In this document: positions 37,423 through 47,809 of the stretch, in pieces | Layout: each line of letters opens with the position of its first letter | Numbering within the stretch: position 1 is the first letter of the stretch | Source of the DNA: Bodo saltans | Lineage: Eukaryota > Euglenozoa > Kinetoplastea > Eubodonida > Bodonidae | Length of the DNA: 57,190 nucleotides | Direction of reading: 5' to 3' | NCBI GenBank assembly: GCA_001460835.1 | Contig: CYKH01000275.1 | Span: 1 to 57,190 of the forward strand | Position numbers and translations under genes: made by a program | The notes under the pieces: model-generated | What the model was told of the DNA's origin: nothing | The model's input: the letters and a program-made list of their open reading frames with translations, nothing else | Databases searched by the model: none

Positions 37423-38808
37423 ATGAAATACACGACATTGATCATAGTATTGGCTGTCGCTTTGCTCTTTTCAGAGCTGAGCACTGCTCTCAGTCATAGC
37501 ACCGCCGTCTCGGTACTTGACGAAAATTTTGACCTCCATGAAGCAGTTCGAGTGTTCGACGAGTGGTTTGATGCGCATTATAAATTAAAGCGCAGTGTCA
37601 AGCTTGCAGTTGCTGGTGAAGGCATGCGGCTTGGAGTCGTCGCAACTCAACGTATTGCCGCAGATTCTCTTTACCTCTCCATACCCCTGAACATTATCAT
37701 TTATGATAACACGATCTTTAGCACAAACGGTATTGGTGTAGCCTTACAAAAAGTTCTCAAGCTTGTTCCCTCGTCATTCCAGAAGCAACAACTTGCGCTG
37801 AACCTTTTCCTCACGCATCAACGATTTGTCGCTGGAAATAGAAGTTTCTTTCACCCTTACATTCAGCTGCTCCCGTCGGAGCATGATGTGCCTGAGTTCT
37901 ACAACGACGATGACCTAGCACTGCTAAAAGGAACGCAAATCCCTTCCAAGGCAAGAGCCGAAAGGAGCCGCCATCGCAAAGAATATGAAGCTCTTGTCAC
38001 CGTTCTCCGTAACTTTGCCAATGTGTTTCCGCTTCACACGTTTTCCTACGAGAACTATGTATGGGCACAGGGAATTCTCAACACAAGAATGATTTGGTGG
38101 GATGGGGTGCCCCACCTAGTGCCGCTCCTCGACATGATCAACTGTCGCCAAGGGCCGAAGGGTCATCGAGTTCACAGCACTAAGCGAGGAGCATCTAACA
38201 GAGCAGATACTTACGCTCCGTGGGAATTTCAAAGCGGTGATCAAGTTTTTGAAAACTATGGGCAACCAAATCCAACATACTTCTTGTGGCATGGATTTGC
38301 AATGGAGCCCAACATGCATGATTGTGCTCAAGTAGTTCCCTCACCAGTGTCATTTTGGTCGAAAGCAACGCGTGTTCATCAAGAAGCAGTGCAGCGGCTT
38401 CAACTGTCACGCCCAGAGTTTTGCGTGCGGCCTGACGCGTCCAAACTGGAAGAGTTTCTTACCCTTGCCCGAGTTGTCTCAATGTCGGAAAACGATGCAA
38501 AACTTCTAAAAGCACCACCAACCAAGTTTGTGTCTCGCGTGAACGAAGGCAAAGCATTGACCCTCGTCAAAAAGAGCGTCGAAGCTCATCTGAATGCAAT
38601 GAAAAACGAGAGTGATATTATGGCAATTACCGACTCGTTGGAAACGCCATTCCGTCGAAAGATGATCCAGCTGTTTTTGAGGGGCCAGCGAGCGATACTT
38701 TCTGAAACCGTAGACGCTCTAGAAAAGAGAATTGCACCTCTTCGCCGCAAGAAGCCCCAAAGTTCAATAGAACCGTCAAGTGAATCTGGAAATAGCGATG
38801 AACTATGA
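37423..38808 (+). CDS. Secretory-pathway SET-domain protein (SETD3/Rubisco-LSMT-like)
   Basis: The protein has 461 residues. Residues 1-23 are a signal peptide (MKYTTLIIVLAVALLF core, then SELSTA). SET-domain landmarks are GMRLGVVATQRI near 67, a LPLNI-like segment (YLSIPLNIII), VPLLDMINCRQ near 238, and GDQVFENYGQPNPTYFLWHGF near 270. The last resembles the GEQ-[IV]-x-x-[SN]-YG...Y-GF end of SETD3-type lysine or histidine methyltransferases. Many relatives have DxxNH at the LLDMINC site; here Cys replaces His. The C-terminal 150 residues look like the helical Rubisco-LSMT substrate-binding domain. A signal peptide is unusual for this cytosolic or plastid family and suggests an ER or Golgi substrate. 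Confidence 0.85.
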   Translation: MKYTTLIIVLAVALLFSELSTALSHSTAVSVLDENFDLHEAVRVFDEWFDAHYKLKRSVKLAVAGEGMRLGVVATQRIAADSLYLSIPLNIIIYDNTIFSTNGIGVALQKVLKLVPSSFQKQQLALNLFLTHQRFVAGNRSFFHPYIQLLPSEHDVPEFYNDDDLALLKGTQIPSKARAERSRHRKEYEALVTVLRNFANVFPLHTFSYENYVWAQGILNTRMIWWDGVPHLVPLLDMINCRQGPKGHRVHSTKRGASNRADTYAPWEFQSGDQVFENYGQPNPTYFLWHGFAMEPNMHDCAQVVPSPVSFWSKATRVHQEAVQRLQLSRPEFCVRPDASKLEEFLTLARVVSMSENDAKLLKAPPTKFVSRVNEGKALTLVKKSVEAHLNAMKNESDIMAITDSLETPFRRKMIQLFLRGQRAILSETVDALEKRIAPLRRKKPQSSIEPSSESGNSDEL

Positions 38809-38965
38809 CGATCATTTTTCTTGTTGAATTACAACATACTCTTAATTTATGTTCGCTGTGCTCAATAAATCACTTTAATTATATGATTTTCTGTTGAAAA
38901 TTGAACGTGAAGTCGCCGCTACTAGCAAACAAGAGGAGCAATATTTCCTTACCAACAAGCACAAA

Positions 38966-39328
38966 ATGCAACAGCAAAGGACTGGTCAACTAAATTGCAG
39001 CGGGTGCAACGTCGCTCTCGCATATCCCCTCGGAGCTCCGTCGGTGCGCTGCCCTATTTGCACTGTCGTCACCCCAGTCCAACAAATTCAAGTGACGTGC
39101 GTCACTTGCCGCTGCTCTTTACTGCTTCCTGCCAACACATCACTAGCAATGTGCCCTCGCTGTCGAACCGTTATGGCAGTTCCAGCATCGGTCAGTCAAT
39201 CCGCGCTGCAGCAAGCAATCGGCCCGACAAAACAATGTGTTTACATTGAGCGGCCCACAACCAAAGATGCCAGTGGGAAAAAGATTTCGCGGCTGTGCAT
39301 CGGTACAAAACTAGACGACGATCAGTAG
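38966..39328 (+). CDS. LSD1-type zinc-finger protein
   Basis: The protein has 120 residues. CSGCNVALAYPLGAPSVRCP fits the LSD1 finger consensus (CxxCxxxLxYPxGAxxVxCxxC). A second finger follows in CVTCRCSLLLPANTSLAMC with a further PRC. LSD1 fingers occur in plant cell-death regulators and in small proteins of other eukaryotes; the molecular role in protists is not clear. The C-terminal 40 residues are basic and unstructured. ATG 38966 is the first after AG 38911-38912, so the in-frame upstream extension is treated as 5'UTR. Confidence 0.85.
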   Translation: MQQQRTGQLNCSGCNVALAYPLGAPSVRCPICTVVTPVQQIQVTCVTCRCSLLLPANTSLAMCPRCRTVMAVPASVSQSALQQAIGPTKQCVYIERPTTKDASGKKISRLCIGTKLDDDQ

Positions 39329-39840
39329 CACCTCTTTTTTCGATCGTCGTTTTTTTTATGCGCTTTCTTTGCTCCCCGAGAATAACCGCACAATCAGAGT
39401 AGCGGCAGGCACCTCCGGAAGTTTGGTGACGTTTCTTGATTGCGAGGGTATCGAAAGGATTCAACGCTGTCCTCCCTGCTCCATAAACAAACAGTACACA
39501 CAATGAGAGGTATTTTTTTTTTCTTGAAGCAAATCAAAATAGTGAACACACGGCGAGAACAAAGTGAAGATTTGCTTTTGTCAGTCCAAAAAGTTGTTTG
39601 TTGCTGTGTCGTTTTCCCCTCTCATCTCTCAATCCATTCTACGATACTGCCAGATACACTTTACATTGAACGAGCGTTATCTTTTGCTGAGAATTTGTTG
39701 AAACTCATTTTCAATTTCACTTTCGATAACAAAAAGGATCGGAAAGTCGTGTTTTGCAATTGTTGCAGAACCCGCTCCGGCAATAACAAAACAAACATTA
39801 TCAATCACACAATCGTTGCAAGAAAGAACTGAGCCCATTC
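39329..39840. other. Gene-free 512-bp spacer
   Basis: It holds T runs (39347-39355, 39511-39520) and AT-rich DNA. One frame in this region (39440-39832) is open for 130 codons but is rich in Lys, Asn and Cys with no recognisable domain. It has no good start context and ends at the next splice site, so I read it as spacer and UTR. Confidence 0.6.
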
Positions 39841-39866
39841 TTCTAGTAAGAACACACGACAATAAA

Positions 39867-42800
39867 ATGTCTTCCATTGCCGCTCCGGCTACGCAGGCCA
39901 AACCTCGGCACCACAAGGATGCCGAGGATTACACAAGCCGCTATGTTGTTGTGAAGAGTTCATGGAAGGGAAAGTACACTCGAGTGCTGTGCATTAGCCC
40001 CACCAAGTGTGCCACCATCAACCCAAATTCTGTTTTCAAAGCCACGAATGAATGGGACTACCAAAACTCCTTCTTAGACTTATTAGCCGTGCCGAAGACT
40101 CCTGCCGATATTCTGCTTATTAAGCGCAAAAGTGGGAAGAAGGAAGAGCAACAATTTACTTGCATGTCTTCCGCAGAGCGCGCAGCATTGCTGACGGATA
40201 TTCAGCGATACCGAGAGAAATTCGACACGCAGTACAAGGTCAACGCTGGGCGCCATTCGTTTCAAGCTCGAAAGTATCGCAGCAACGAAGAGTTCGGCAA
40301 CTGCCAACTTGTCCTTACTAGCACAGGTATCTCTCAACGTGGCATCGACGGCAAGGAGGTGGGGCATTACTATTACATGCATATCAACGCGCTCACCGTC
40401 ATGGGCGATAATCCGAATGGCCTCGTGATCTCGTACGGAAAGCAAAACAAATTGCACCAATATCAAATCGAAGCCCCAAAGGAATTCATCAATCTCACGA
40501 AAGATTACGCGGCACGCTATGTTGGTGTGACACACATTCGTGAAACCGACAAAGTCCATCAGCAGCACTTCGACACACATCGCCTTGGTGTTGCTCGCGA
40601 GAAGCTGGTGTCTACTGGTGAATTCGTCGTGACAAAGTCGACGCCAAAGCATCCTGATGTCCCCGTTCGACGACTCCTATCGACCACTGCCGAATGCATT
40701 GTGGAACGTGATCCTGCAACTTACAATTGCGTCAGCGCCTACCTTCTTCAAGACGTGTACGCCCTTGTTCGATGCGAAGAGGACGCACAAAAGTTCTACG
40801 TCGAGTACAAAGATCCACATGTCATCAAGACGTACATGTCTCCCACCCGTGACGCCGTGCTTGCGCATATTGTCGACTCCTGTCGTCACGTTGGCAACAC
40901 AAATGTGTCAGTGACCATGGAAGTTGTCAACCGTGGGCTCCGTGCCGCTCCTCTCAACGCGCTTGTTGAGGAAGAGATTGAGTCCACTTTGCTTCGTTGC
41001 TTAATCGAACCTCAGAAGGGCGGCGGCCCAACGGCGATGCCGTTCTCCGAGGTGGTGGAGTTTTTTAACGCCAATGTGGAGTATAATGGTCTGCGATTTA
41101 CCGAGAATCGCGACGGCCTCTTTGCAGAGAATCGTGAGAAGCTGATTTTTGGTGCTCTTATGGCCCTCTTAGATAATTTCCCGAAGTCCGATGATCCCCA
41201 CGTGATTGTTCAACAATTCTACGCACTGCGGCGCTTATGTGTCACCCGCATCGGTTTCAGCTCTGCCGCCATCGTCCCAACCCTCGTGAAGGGCGTTGGT
41301 GCCGTTTGCGTTCGAGCGCTAAAGATGCACCACACTGCTGTTGCGCACGCCGTGATTGACTTTTTGAACACTCTCATGACACCGCATCACGATCATTACG
41401 AGCCTATCCATGAGCAAATCAACAAGAATCGCATGCTGGCGTCCGATAGCTTTCTTAAGCATCTACTTACGTTGCTTCGAGGTCACATTGAGTCCGACAG
41501 TGGTGCCCTCGTCATTCAAGCGCTTTTAGACTTCTTTGTCAGTTCGATTTGTCCGCCGTACAGCGACGCAACCGATGAAACAATATTTGGCAATGTGATG
41601 ACGCAGGTGGTCGACACGATCGGCAAAAGTCTTTATCAACTTCTGGGTCACACATGCAAAGCGATCCGCTTCAGCTCAGGCATGATCATCCGCGTCATCA
41701 TGGAAGAAGGAAGTGAGGATCAATTCTTCATGATGCAGCGCGCGGCGCTTAGTGAAGGAGGTTTCTTACGCATGTTCAGCGTGTCAGGATTTAGCAATGA
41801 TCGTGAGATGCGTGACCTAGCACGAAAACTTGTCAGCTACTGGACGTTTGACAACCAGACCAGCCAAGACTTACTTCGTCGCATGGTGCCAATAACCATG
41901 TTACATTTCCTTCAGTCCAAAGATCAGCCCCCTGCCTCCGAGCTTGAGAAAGTCCGCACCCTAGGTGTGAAGATCATGAGTGACGAGTTCCGTGAAGCCA
42001 AGAGCGGATGGTTCAAGAAACGATTCCACCCCAAAGACACGCTTGACTCCAACGCTCCTCAAGAAAACGTCGTCATTACGCGCGCTCGGCTCATATCTGT
42101 GAAGCCGACTCTCAATTGGACTCTCTTCTTCTACCAGCTGAAGAACGATCACGCTCGACCAGATTTGATTTGGAATCACAACACACGAAACGAACTGCGT
42201 GAATCACTAGAAGGTGAAATCGCAGCATTCCAGCTTGGCGCAGATATGCGTCGTGAAAAAGCGATCAGCTGGAACTATCAAGAATTCGAAGTGACGTACC
42301 CAAGCCTAGTGGATGAGCTCAAGATTGGTCACCACTACCCCCGTCTCCTCTTTGAATCTCAAAACCCAGTGATCTCACGCCCTAAGGAGTTCTTCAACGA
42401 CCTCTACCACCGATTCCTCCTTGTGCAAGACTTCAACATGAAGATTCAATGCCTTCACGGCATGTCACTGCTCTACAAGCACTACGCTGAGGAAATTGGC
42501 CAATTCAATGATATTGAGTACATGGTGCAGATGTTGGAGGCTGCCGCGCATCCGTTGTTTCGCGATCGAATGCTGCTATTTATCTCGCAGCTTCTTCGTG
42601 CTCGACTTAACGTGAAGCCTTTTATCGATTGCAACGGCGTCAAGCCCCTCATGGATCTCCTCACGCTGGCTCACTTGCACATTGACCGCCCTCAGATTCA
42701 CAATGTTGCAAACGCGTTGGAGTTTACTGGCAGCCCAATCGACCTACAAGATCAAGAAAAGGAGTGGCATTTCACAAACAAGCAAGGCGAAAAGTGCGAC

Positions 42801-45800
42801 CCTGTTAGTTTTTCTCAACTCCGCAAGCTGTATGCCGAAGGCACCATCCTCCCCACGACAAAGGTCTGGGCCCAAGGTCTGGGTGGGTGGAAAGACTTCA
42901 AAGAAGTTCAGCAGCTGCGTTGGGGTATCATGCACAAGGATCTCCCTGGTGTCCTCACTCTGAGTGAGGTAACGTGCAACATTCTTGACATTTTTATGCT
43001 TCTCTGTGCATATTACCCAACCCGCGATCCAGACGGCTCCGTCATGCAACCTCTCCCAAAGGTGAAGCGTTACCTCTCTGATCCGTCCGTCCTCCCCCAT
43101 ATCGTGCAGCTTTTGCTGACATTTGACCCAACCATCTGCAGCCGTGTTCACTCACTGCTGTTCATGTTGATGGAAGATAACCCGCTGATGCCTCGATTCT
43201 TCCTCTCTGGTGCCTTCTTCTTCAGTCTCATGTACATGGGCTCTGATGTGCTGCCGCTGTGCCGTTTGTTGTCATTGGCCCATCGAAAGCAATCGTTCCA
43301 GATTGCTCACGACAATGAAATTATTCGCACAAGTGTGCTCAGCCCATTGCTGCCGCCAGCACTTGTCTGTTTCCTCCACAACCACGGCCCTGAGAGGTTC
43401 GCCGATATTTTCCTTGGTGAGTACGAGACGCCCGAGGCAATTTGGGGAAAGGATATGCGCCGCTACCTTGTCGAAAAGATCGCCGCCCATGTGAGTGACT
43501 TCACTCCACGCCTTCTCGGGAACTGCCGTGCCCAATATCAATATTGCCCTATTGTTGGTGTGGAATACGCCCAGCTCGAAAATGAGCTGTTCTGTAGCCA
43601 GTACTACCTGCGCCATTTTTGCGACTTTGCGAAGTATCCCAACTGGCCTGTCCAAGATCCCATTGCGCTTATGCGTGACGTCCTCTGCGCGTGGAAGCTG
43701 GAGCTCGAGAAAGAACCTTGCACTTTGTCCAAAGAGTCATGCCTCGAAGAGCTTGAGATGACAGAAACATCGCCCACAACTACGCAAGTGCGCAAAGCGT
43801 ACTTCAAGCTTGCTGCCATTTACCACCCGGACAAGAACCCCAATGGTCGCGAGCGGTTCGAGAAGATTCAGGCTGCATACGAATTCCTTGCATCCGACAA
43901 GGTAGTGTCCAATGCTCCCGATCCAAAGCGCATCTCGCTCATTCTCAAGACTCAGTCTATTCTCTTTAGTCGCTTCTCTGATGTGATGTCCAAGTACAAG
44001 TATGCTGGATACGCGTTGTTGCTAAAGCTCATTCAAATGGAATACGATGATCCAGAGATGTTGCGCAAGGACGTTATCTTAATGGATCCCGCGACGGAAT
44101 TGTGCTTTCACACGGTCAACAACGTCCCACTCAACACCGATGAGCTGTTGCACGAAGGCGGTCTTGCCCTCTTAACAACAGTCATGACCCGTTGCTTTGA
44201 AATGATGACGCCCTCTATCACCGATACTGAGATTCAGTCACGCATCGCGAAGCATTGTATGAAAACATTGCACGTGTCTGCCAATTTCCCTGACTGCCGT
44301 GAGCGCATTAAGGATCTTCCTATGGTCCCTCATCTTGCCGCTCGCGGTATTGCGTTTGAAAAGGCTCCTGGGCTCTCTCGCGCAAGCATTCACTGCGCTG
44401 AGTCGCTGTGTCTCGAAGAATCTCTTCAACAGGCAGTCACCGAGGCTGGAGCAATCTGGCACCTTCTCCTCTTTGTGTTCCGCTACGATTACACTCTTGA
44501 AGACAGTGGTGTCCAAACAAACGAAGAAAACCACACGCAACTCTTCGCTAATCGTGCTGCAAAGGGAGCCCTTCGCACTATTTACGCCCTCGCTGGGTTC
44601 CGGCCCGGTGACTCCTACATCGAATCAAAACCCAACGTCACCCTGTATCGCCTATTATCGCAGCTGCTTACTCCGTTTATCGTCAAGAAGATGCGCACAT
44701 TGCCAGAATCCGAAGATGTGATTCTGAAGCTCGTCAACTCGAATCACGAAACACCAACGTTCTTGTGGAATAATCAGTCCCGCACGGAGCTGATGGACTA
44801 CATCAAAAACAATTCTAACAAGTGCCGTGATGCCGGACCGCACTCCACTGATCTGCCATCTCTGGCTTGCGAAGATTTTGGTTACTCTGCTCACCAGAAG
44901 GAGCTCATTGTGGGGACTATCTTCGTCCGCATCTACAACTTGCAACCACTTTTTAAGCTTGAAGAACCTCATGAATTCTTCCAATCGCTTATCACACGTG
45001 TGCAAGAACACGAAGGTGAAACCAACAACCTCGATCTTGCCATGATGCTTGAGGCCATGGTGCATGTCATGACATCTTACCCATCTGTGCACACTATTGC
45101 AGAGCAGTACATGGTCGTTTTAGTGAGGGCTCTTCAGTTCAAGTCGAAGGAAGTCATCCTCGCAGCATTCCACGCGCTTAGCAAGGCCGCAAGCTTCCCT
45201 GCTTGCGTCGAATCACTTGGTAAGATCCCCACGGTGATCTCTGATATTACACTTGCTCTGGCAGAGGGTGGTGACGCAGTGTTCGGGAATGCGCTGGAGC
45301 TCATTCGCCAGATTATGTCAGATAGAGTGATGGTGCAGCAAGCACTAGAGCGTGGGTTTTACGTTGTGCTGTTGCACATGTTTGCCGTCTCCCGAAAACA
45401 AGAAAGCAGAGAGGAAGCCTGTGTCTGCATGGCCAAGGCGTGCTCAGACAAGTTGCATGGACCAAAGGTCTTCTTGCGCAGTTGCAAATTAATTCCGGGA
45501 GTATTTATCGAGACAATGAAAGAGAACCCCACTCAATCTTGTCAAATGTTCGAAACGTGGCAAGAAAATCCAGAGCTTGTTTGGAATGCAGAGCGCCGCG
45601 ATCGCTGCGTAGAGCTGCTCTCCAAACTCCGTTCAAACATTTTAGAGGCTGTAGCAGCCGACCCTGCTGTCTACTGGAAGCTCCCCGATGACGCCGCGCA
45701 CGAACGCCCAGAAGATATCCAAGTTGGAGGTGTGTATCTCTCGTTGTTCCTTAAACAGCCAAACTGGTCTGTCCGAAAGCCTAAAGACTTCCTCATTGCC

Positions 45801-46499
45801 CTTCTCGAGAAATTCGTGCAGTGCGCTTCGGATCAAAATATTGAAGCCGAAACGCTAGACCTTGTGACTAGCTGCACTGCATCGTTCCTTGCTGGGCAAC
45901 CATCGATCACAGACTTCATGGTAGCCCTCGGCTACACACAGAAGCTCTTCAAGATGATGGAATCAAAGGAAGCTGCTGTTGTGATCAGCGCTGCAAGAAT
46001 TGTTCATGAGGTGGCGAACTCGCGTGCTTGCGTCGAGAGCATGTCTCACTTCGACCCTGTTTCGTCTATCATGGTAGCGTTCGAAAAGCTGCCAGATGAA
46101 ATCACGTTGATCATGGACACCTTGGAACGTCTTGTGACGCGATCTTCAGAGAAGGCAAATATGATCAAACTTGCTCTGAGCGCTAAAGTTCCACAGCGTC
46201 TCTTGGCTCTCCTGGAGACAGGCATGTCAAACTGCGCTCAACCTGCTGCTGCCCGAGCAATCGTCGTAAAGGTGATCAAGAGCATGCTTGGAGCTAATGA
46301 TCCAATTTACGGTCCTCAGCTCGTGTCCATATTGGAAGCAAACCCTGTCTGGTTGAAGTTCAAGGACCAGAGTCATGACCTCTTCCTTACGAACACGCAG
46401 TTTGGAGGTTATCTCACCGGCCCAAGTCGACAGCCAGTATTGTCACTGGCGGCGCCTCCAGCCTCCATGAACGACTCCGAACCTCCGCCGCTTGACTAG
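39867..46499 (+). CDS. RME-8/DNAJC13-like endosomal DnaJ protein
   Basis: The protein has 2,210 residues. RME-8 is a large J-domain protein on early endosomes that recruits Hsc70, interacts with sorting nexin and WASH, and controls recycling versus degradation. The N-terminal 230 residues resemble the PH-like region of the family. A GYF_2-like motif (EWHFTNKQGEKCDPVSFSQL) lies near 964. The J-domain runs about 1290-1345 with the intact catalytic HPD in AAIYHPDKNPNG. IWN-type repeats are visible as LIWNHNTRNEL near 766, FLWNNQSRTEL near 1631 and LVWNAERRDRC near 1904. The rest is ARM-like helical repeat. Length matches the animal and plant (GRV2) proteins. ATG 39867 follows AG 39845-39846. Confidence 0.95.
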   Translation: MSSIAAPATQAKPRHHKDAEDYTSRYVVVKSSWKGKYTRVLCISPTKCATINPNSVFKATNEWDYQNSFLDLLAVPKTPADILLIKRKSGKKEEQQFTCMSSAERAALLTDIQRYREKFDTQYKVNAGRHSFQARKYRSNEEFGNCQLVLTSTGISQRGIDGKEVGHYYYMHINALTVMGDNPNGLVISYGKQNKLHQYQIEAPKEFINLTKDYAARYVGVTHIRETDKVHQQHFDTHRLGVAREKLVSTGEFVVTKSTPKHPDVPVRRLLSTTAECIVERDPATYNCVSAYLLQDVYALVRCEEDAQKFYVEYKDPHVIKTYMSPTRDAVLAHIVDSCRHVGNTNVSVTMEVVNRGLRAAPLNALVEEEIESTLLRCLIEPQKGGGPTAMPFSEVVEFFNANVEYNGLRFTENRDGLFAENREKLIFGALMALLDNFPKSDDPHVIVQQFYALRRLCVTRIGFSSAAIVPTLVKGVGAVCVRALKMHHTAVAHAVIDFLNTLMTPHHDHYEPIHEQINKNRMLASDSFLKHLLTLLRGHIESDSGALVIQALLDFFVSSICPPYSDATDETIFGNVMTQVVDTIGKSLYQLLGHTCKAIRFSSGMIIRVIMEEGSEDQFFMMQRAALSEGGFLRMFSVSGFSNDREMRDLARKLVSYWTFDNQTSQDLLRRMVPITMLHFLQSKDQPPASELEKVRTLGVKIMSDEFREAKSGWFKKRFHPKDTLDSNAPQENVVITRARLISVKPTLNWTLFFYQLKNDHARPDLIWNHNTRNELRESLEGEIAAFQLGADMRREKAISWNYQEFEVTYPSLVDELKIGHHYPRLLFESQNPVISRPKEFFNDLYHRFLLVQDFNMKIQCLHGMSLLYKHYAEEIGQFNDIEYMVQMLEAAAHPLFRDRMLLFISQLLRARLNVKPFIDCNGVKPLMDLLTLAHLHIDRPQIHNVANALEFTGSPIDLQDQEKEWHFTNKQGEKCDPVSFSQLRKLYAEGTILPTTKVWAQGLGGWKDFKEVQQLRWGIMHKDLPGVLTLSEVTCNILDIFMLLCAYYPTRDPDGSVMQPLPKVKRYLSDPSVLPHIVQLLLTFDPTICSRVHSLLFMLMEDNPLMPRFFLSGAFFFSLMYMGSDVLPLCRLLSLAHRKQSFQIAHDNEIIRTSVLSPLLPPALVCFLHNHGPERFADIFLGEYETPEAIWGKDMRRYLVEKIAAHVSDFTPRLLGNCRAQYQYCPIVGVEYAQLENELFCSQYYLRHFCDFAKYPNWPVQDPIALMRDVLCAWKLELEKEPCTLSKESCLEELEMTETSPTTTQVRKAYFKLAAIYHPDKNPNGRERFEKIQAAYEFLASDKVVSNAPDPKRISLILKTQSILFSRFSDVMSKYKYAGYALLLKLIQMEYDDPEMLRKDVILMDPATELCFHTVNNVPLNTDELLHEGGLALLTTVMTRCFEMMTPSITDTEIQSRIAKHCMKTLHVSANFPDCRERIKDLPMVPHLAARGIAFEKAPGLSRASIHCAESLCLEESLQQAVTEAGAIWHLLLFVFRYDYTLEDSGVQTNEENHTQLFANRAAKGALRTIYALAGFRPGDSYIESKPNVTLYRLLSQLLTPFIVKKMRTLPESEDVILKLVNSNHETPTFLWNNQSRTELMDYIKNNSNKCRDAGPHSTDLPSLACEDFGYSAHQKELIVGTIFVRIYNLQPLFKLEEPHEFFQSLITRVQEHEGETNNLDLAMMLEAMVHVMTSYPSVHTIAEQYMVVLVRALQFKSKEVILAAFHALSKAASFPACVESLGKIPTVISDITLALAEGGDAVFGNALELIRQIMSDRVMVQQALERGFYVVLLHMFAVSRKQESREEACVCMAKACSDKLHGPKVFLRSCKLIPGVFIETMKENPTQSCQMFETWQENPELVWNAERRDRCVELLSKLRSNILEAVAADPAVYWKLPDDAAHERPEDIQVGGVYLSLFLKQPNWSVRKPKDFLIALLEKFVQCASDQNIEAETLDLVTSCTASFLAGQPSITDFMVALGYTQKLFKMMESKEAAVVISAARIVHEVANSRACVESMSHFDPVSSIMVAFEKLPDEITLIMDTLERLVTRSSEKANMIKLALSAKVPQRLLALLETGMSNCAQPAAARAIVVKVIKSMLGANDPIYGPQLVSILEANPVWLKFKDQSHDLFLTNTQFGGYLTGPSRQPVLSLAAPPASMNDSEPPPLD

Positions 46500-46827
46500 A
46501 GAGGATGTCAAGCATTTCTCCGGTCAAACCCCCCGGTTATTAGCGATAATGTTTGAAGTGAGAGATGAAGAATCCGTTTGAGAGTGTGGTTGTGTTTTTT
46601 TGAGAAATACAGAGAATGAATGTTTGCCGACTTGCTCGTCGCTTATGCGTATTTGAAAACAAAAAAGCTGATGTGGAGTTGTCGATGAACAATTGACTGA
46701 TAATGTTTTCGTCACACAAGAACGATTGAGCTTTCTTACCAATGCAGCACCGCAAACACAGCAACACAATAATAATAAGAATCCCTTCGAGCAACGTTAA
46801 CAAAATCGACGCTGATACGACACACAA
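46500..46827. other. Gene-free spacer
   Basis: An AT-rich 3'UTR and spacer. The last pyrimidine-rich part before ATG 46828 contains AG at 46790-46791, a weak acceptor candidate. No coding content is recognised on either strand. Confidence 0.5.
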
Positions 46828-47547
46828 ATGAATGCAAAATCCTTTGAGAGCGAAGAGTATTGGACGGAACGCTACAACGATCCGCAGCAACGCCGCGGTC
46901 AGCTCTTCGACTGGTACATTATCTCATTCGCGAAGCTAGCTGACATCATCGGGCCAGTTCTTCTCCAACAATTTGCAGTAGATGATCACGATGAGAATAA
47001 CGCAACCAACGCGATTCTTAGATCATCTCCAGTCGCGCTGATTGACGTTGGTTGTGGCAATAGCCCATTTCTTACAGACGCCGCGGCTTACGTCAAGGCG
47101 CATTGCCGCTCACCACTTATTAACGAAAAAGTGTTCATCGGAACCGATTTCAGTGAAGTCGCCGTGTTGGAGCAGTCTCAGTTGCTGTCTCGCAATACTG
47201 AAGTGGAAAACATGCAAGTTCGCTTCACTCACGCGGATGCCAGGATGACAATTGGTGCTGAGGAATCATCTGTTGCAGTTGTTATGGACAAGGCTACACT
47301 GGATGCCGTAGATTGTAGCGGCAACGAAGAAAATGCGTCGGCGGTGGTGTCAACTTGTGTGAAGAGCTTAGTACCTGGTGGTTATTTCTTTTCACTGACG
47401 TGTCGGCCTGCTGCCCGAAGGACCGAAACAATCCTAAGAGGGATTACGACCTCAGGTGTTCAATGCGAACACATTTCTACAGTATCACTTAACAACGACC
47501 CTGTGTCACCGTCACATTTGCTTATTTTCAAACGGAGTGCTGAATAG
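46828..47547 (+). CDS. Class I SAM methyltransferase, eEF1A-KMT4/METTL13-like
   Basis: The protein has 239 residues. It opens with EEYWTERYNDP and FDWY, the pattern of the METTL13/EEF1AKMT4/See1 group that methylates lysines or the N-terminus of elongation factor eEF1A. Motif I is LIDVGCGNSPF near 70-80. A GTDFSEVAV motif and DARMTIGAEESSVAVVMDKATLDAV carry the remaining SAM-binding and post-motif signatures. The C-terminal strand LVPGGYFFSLTCR completes the Rossmann fold. Substrate assignment is by family only. The gene is compact and shares no overlap with its neighbours. Confidence 0.85.
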   Translation: MNAKSFESEEYWTERYNDPQQRRGQLFDWYIISFAKLADIIGPVLLQQFAVDDHDENNATNAILRSSPVALIDVGCGNSPFLTDAAAYVKAHCRSPLINEKVFIGTDFSEVAVLEQSQLLSRNTEVENMQVRFTHADARMTIGAEESSVAVVMDKATLDAVDCSGNEENASAVVSTCVKSLVPGGYFFSLTCRPAARRTETILRGITTSGVQCEHISTVSLNNDPVSPSHLLIFKRSAE

Positions 47548-47660
47548 TCCCACAGCAGCCAACCAACTTGTTCATTCAATCTCTTAACGATTTTGTTCAT
47601 AAGAAGAATTGGACAAAGGTGAAAAGAGATTCGATGACATTAGGTGAGCTCTTCAGCAAT

Positions 47661-47691
47661 CTTTTTTTTTCTTTTTTTTTGACTTGAAAAG
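47661..47691 (+). promoter_or_regulatory. Trans-splice acceptor for the first CCCH protein
   Basis: Two long T runs separated by one C (47662-47680) are followed by AG at 47690-47691. The leader to ATG 47810 is about 118 nt and free of upstream in-frame ATG codons. Confidence 0.65.
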
Positions 47692-47809
47692 GGCACAGCA
47701 AAGCAATCAAGGTGAAGAAACACAGCTTATCAGGACACAGAAATCCGATCGCCAAAACTTCAATCCAATCCAACCAGCAATCCACTTTCCAACCAACTTC
47801 TACAACACA

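Noticed and set aside
39440-39832. 130-codon frame before RME-8
   Set aside because: AT-rich, Cys/Lys/Asn-biased, no domain, no clear acceptor of its own, and ends at the RME-8 leader.
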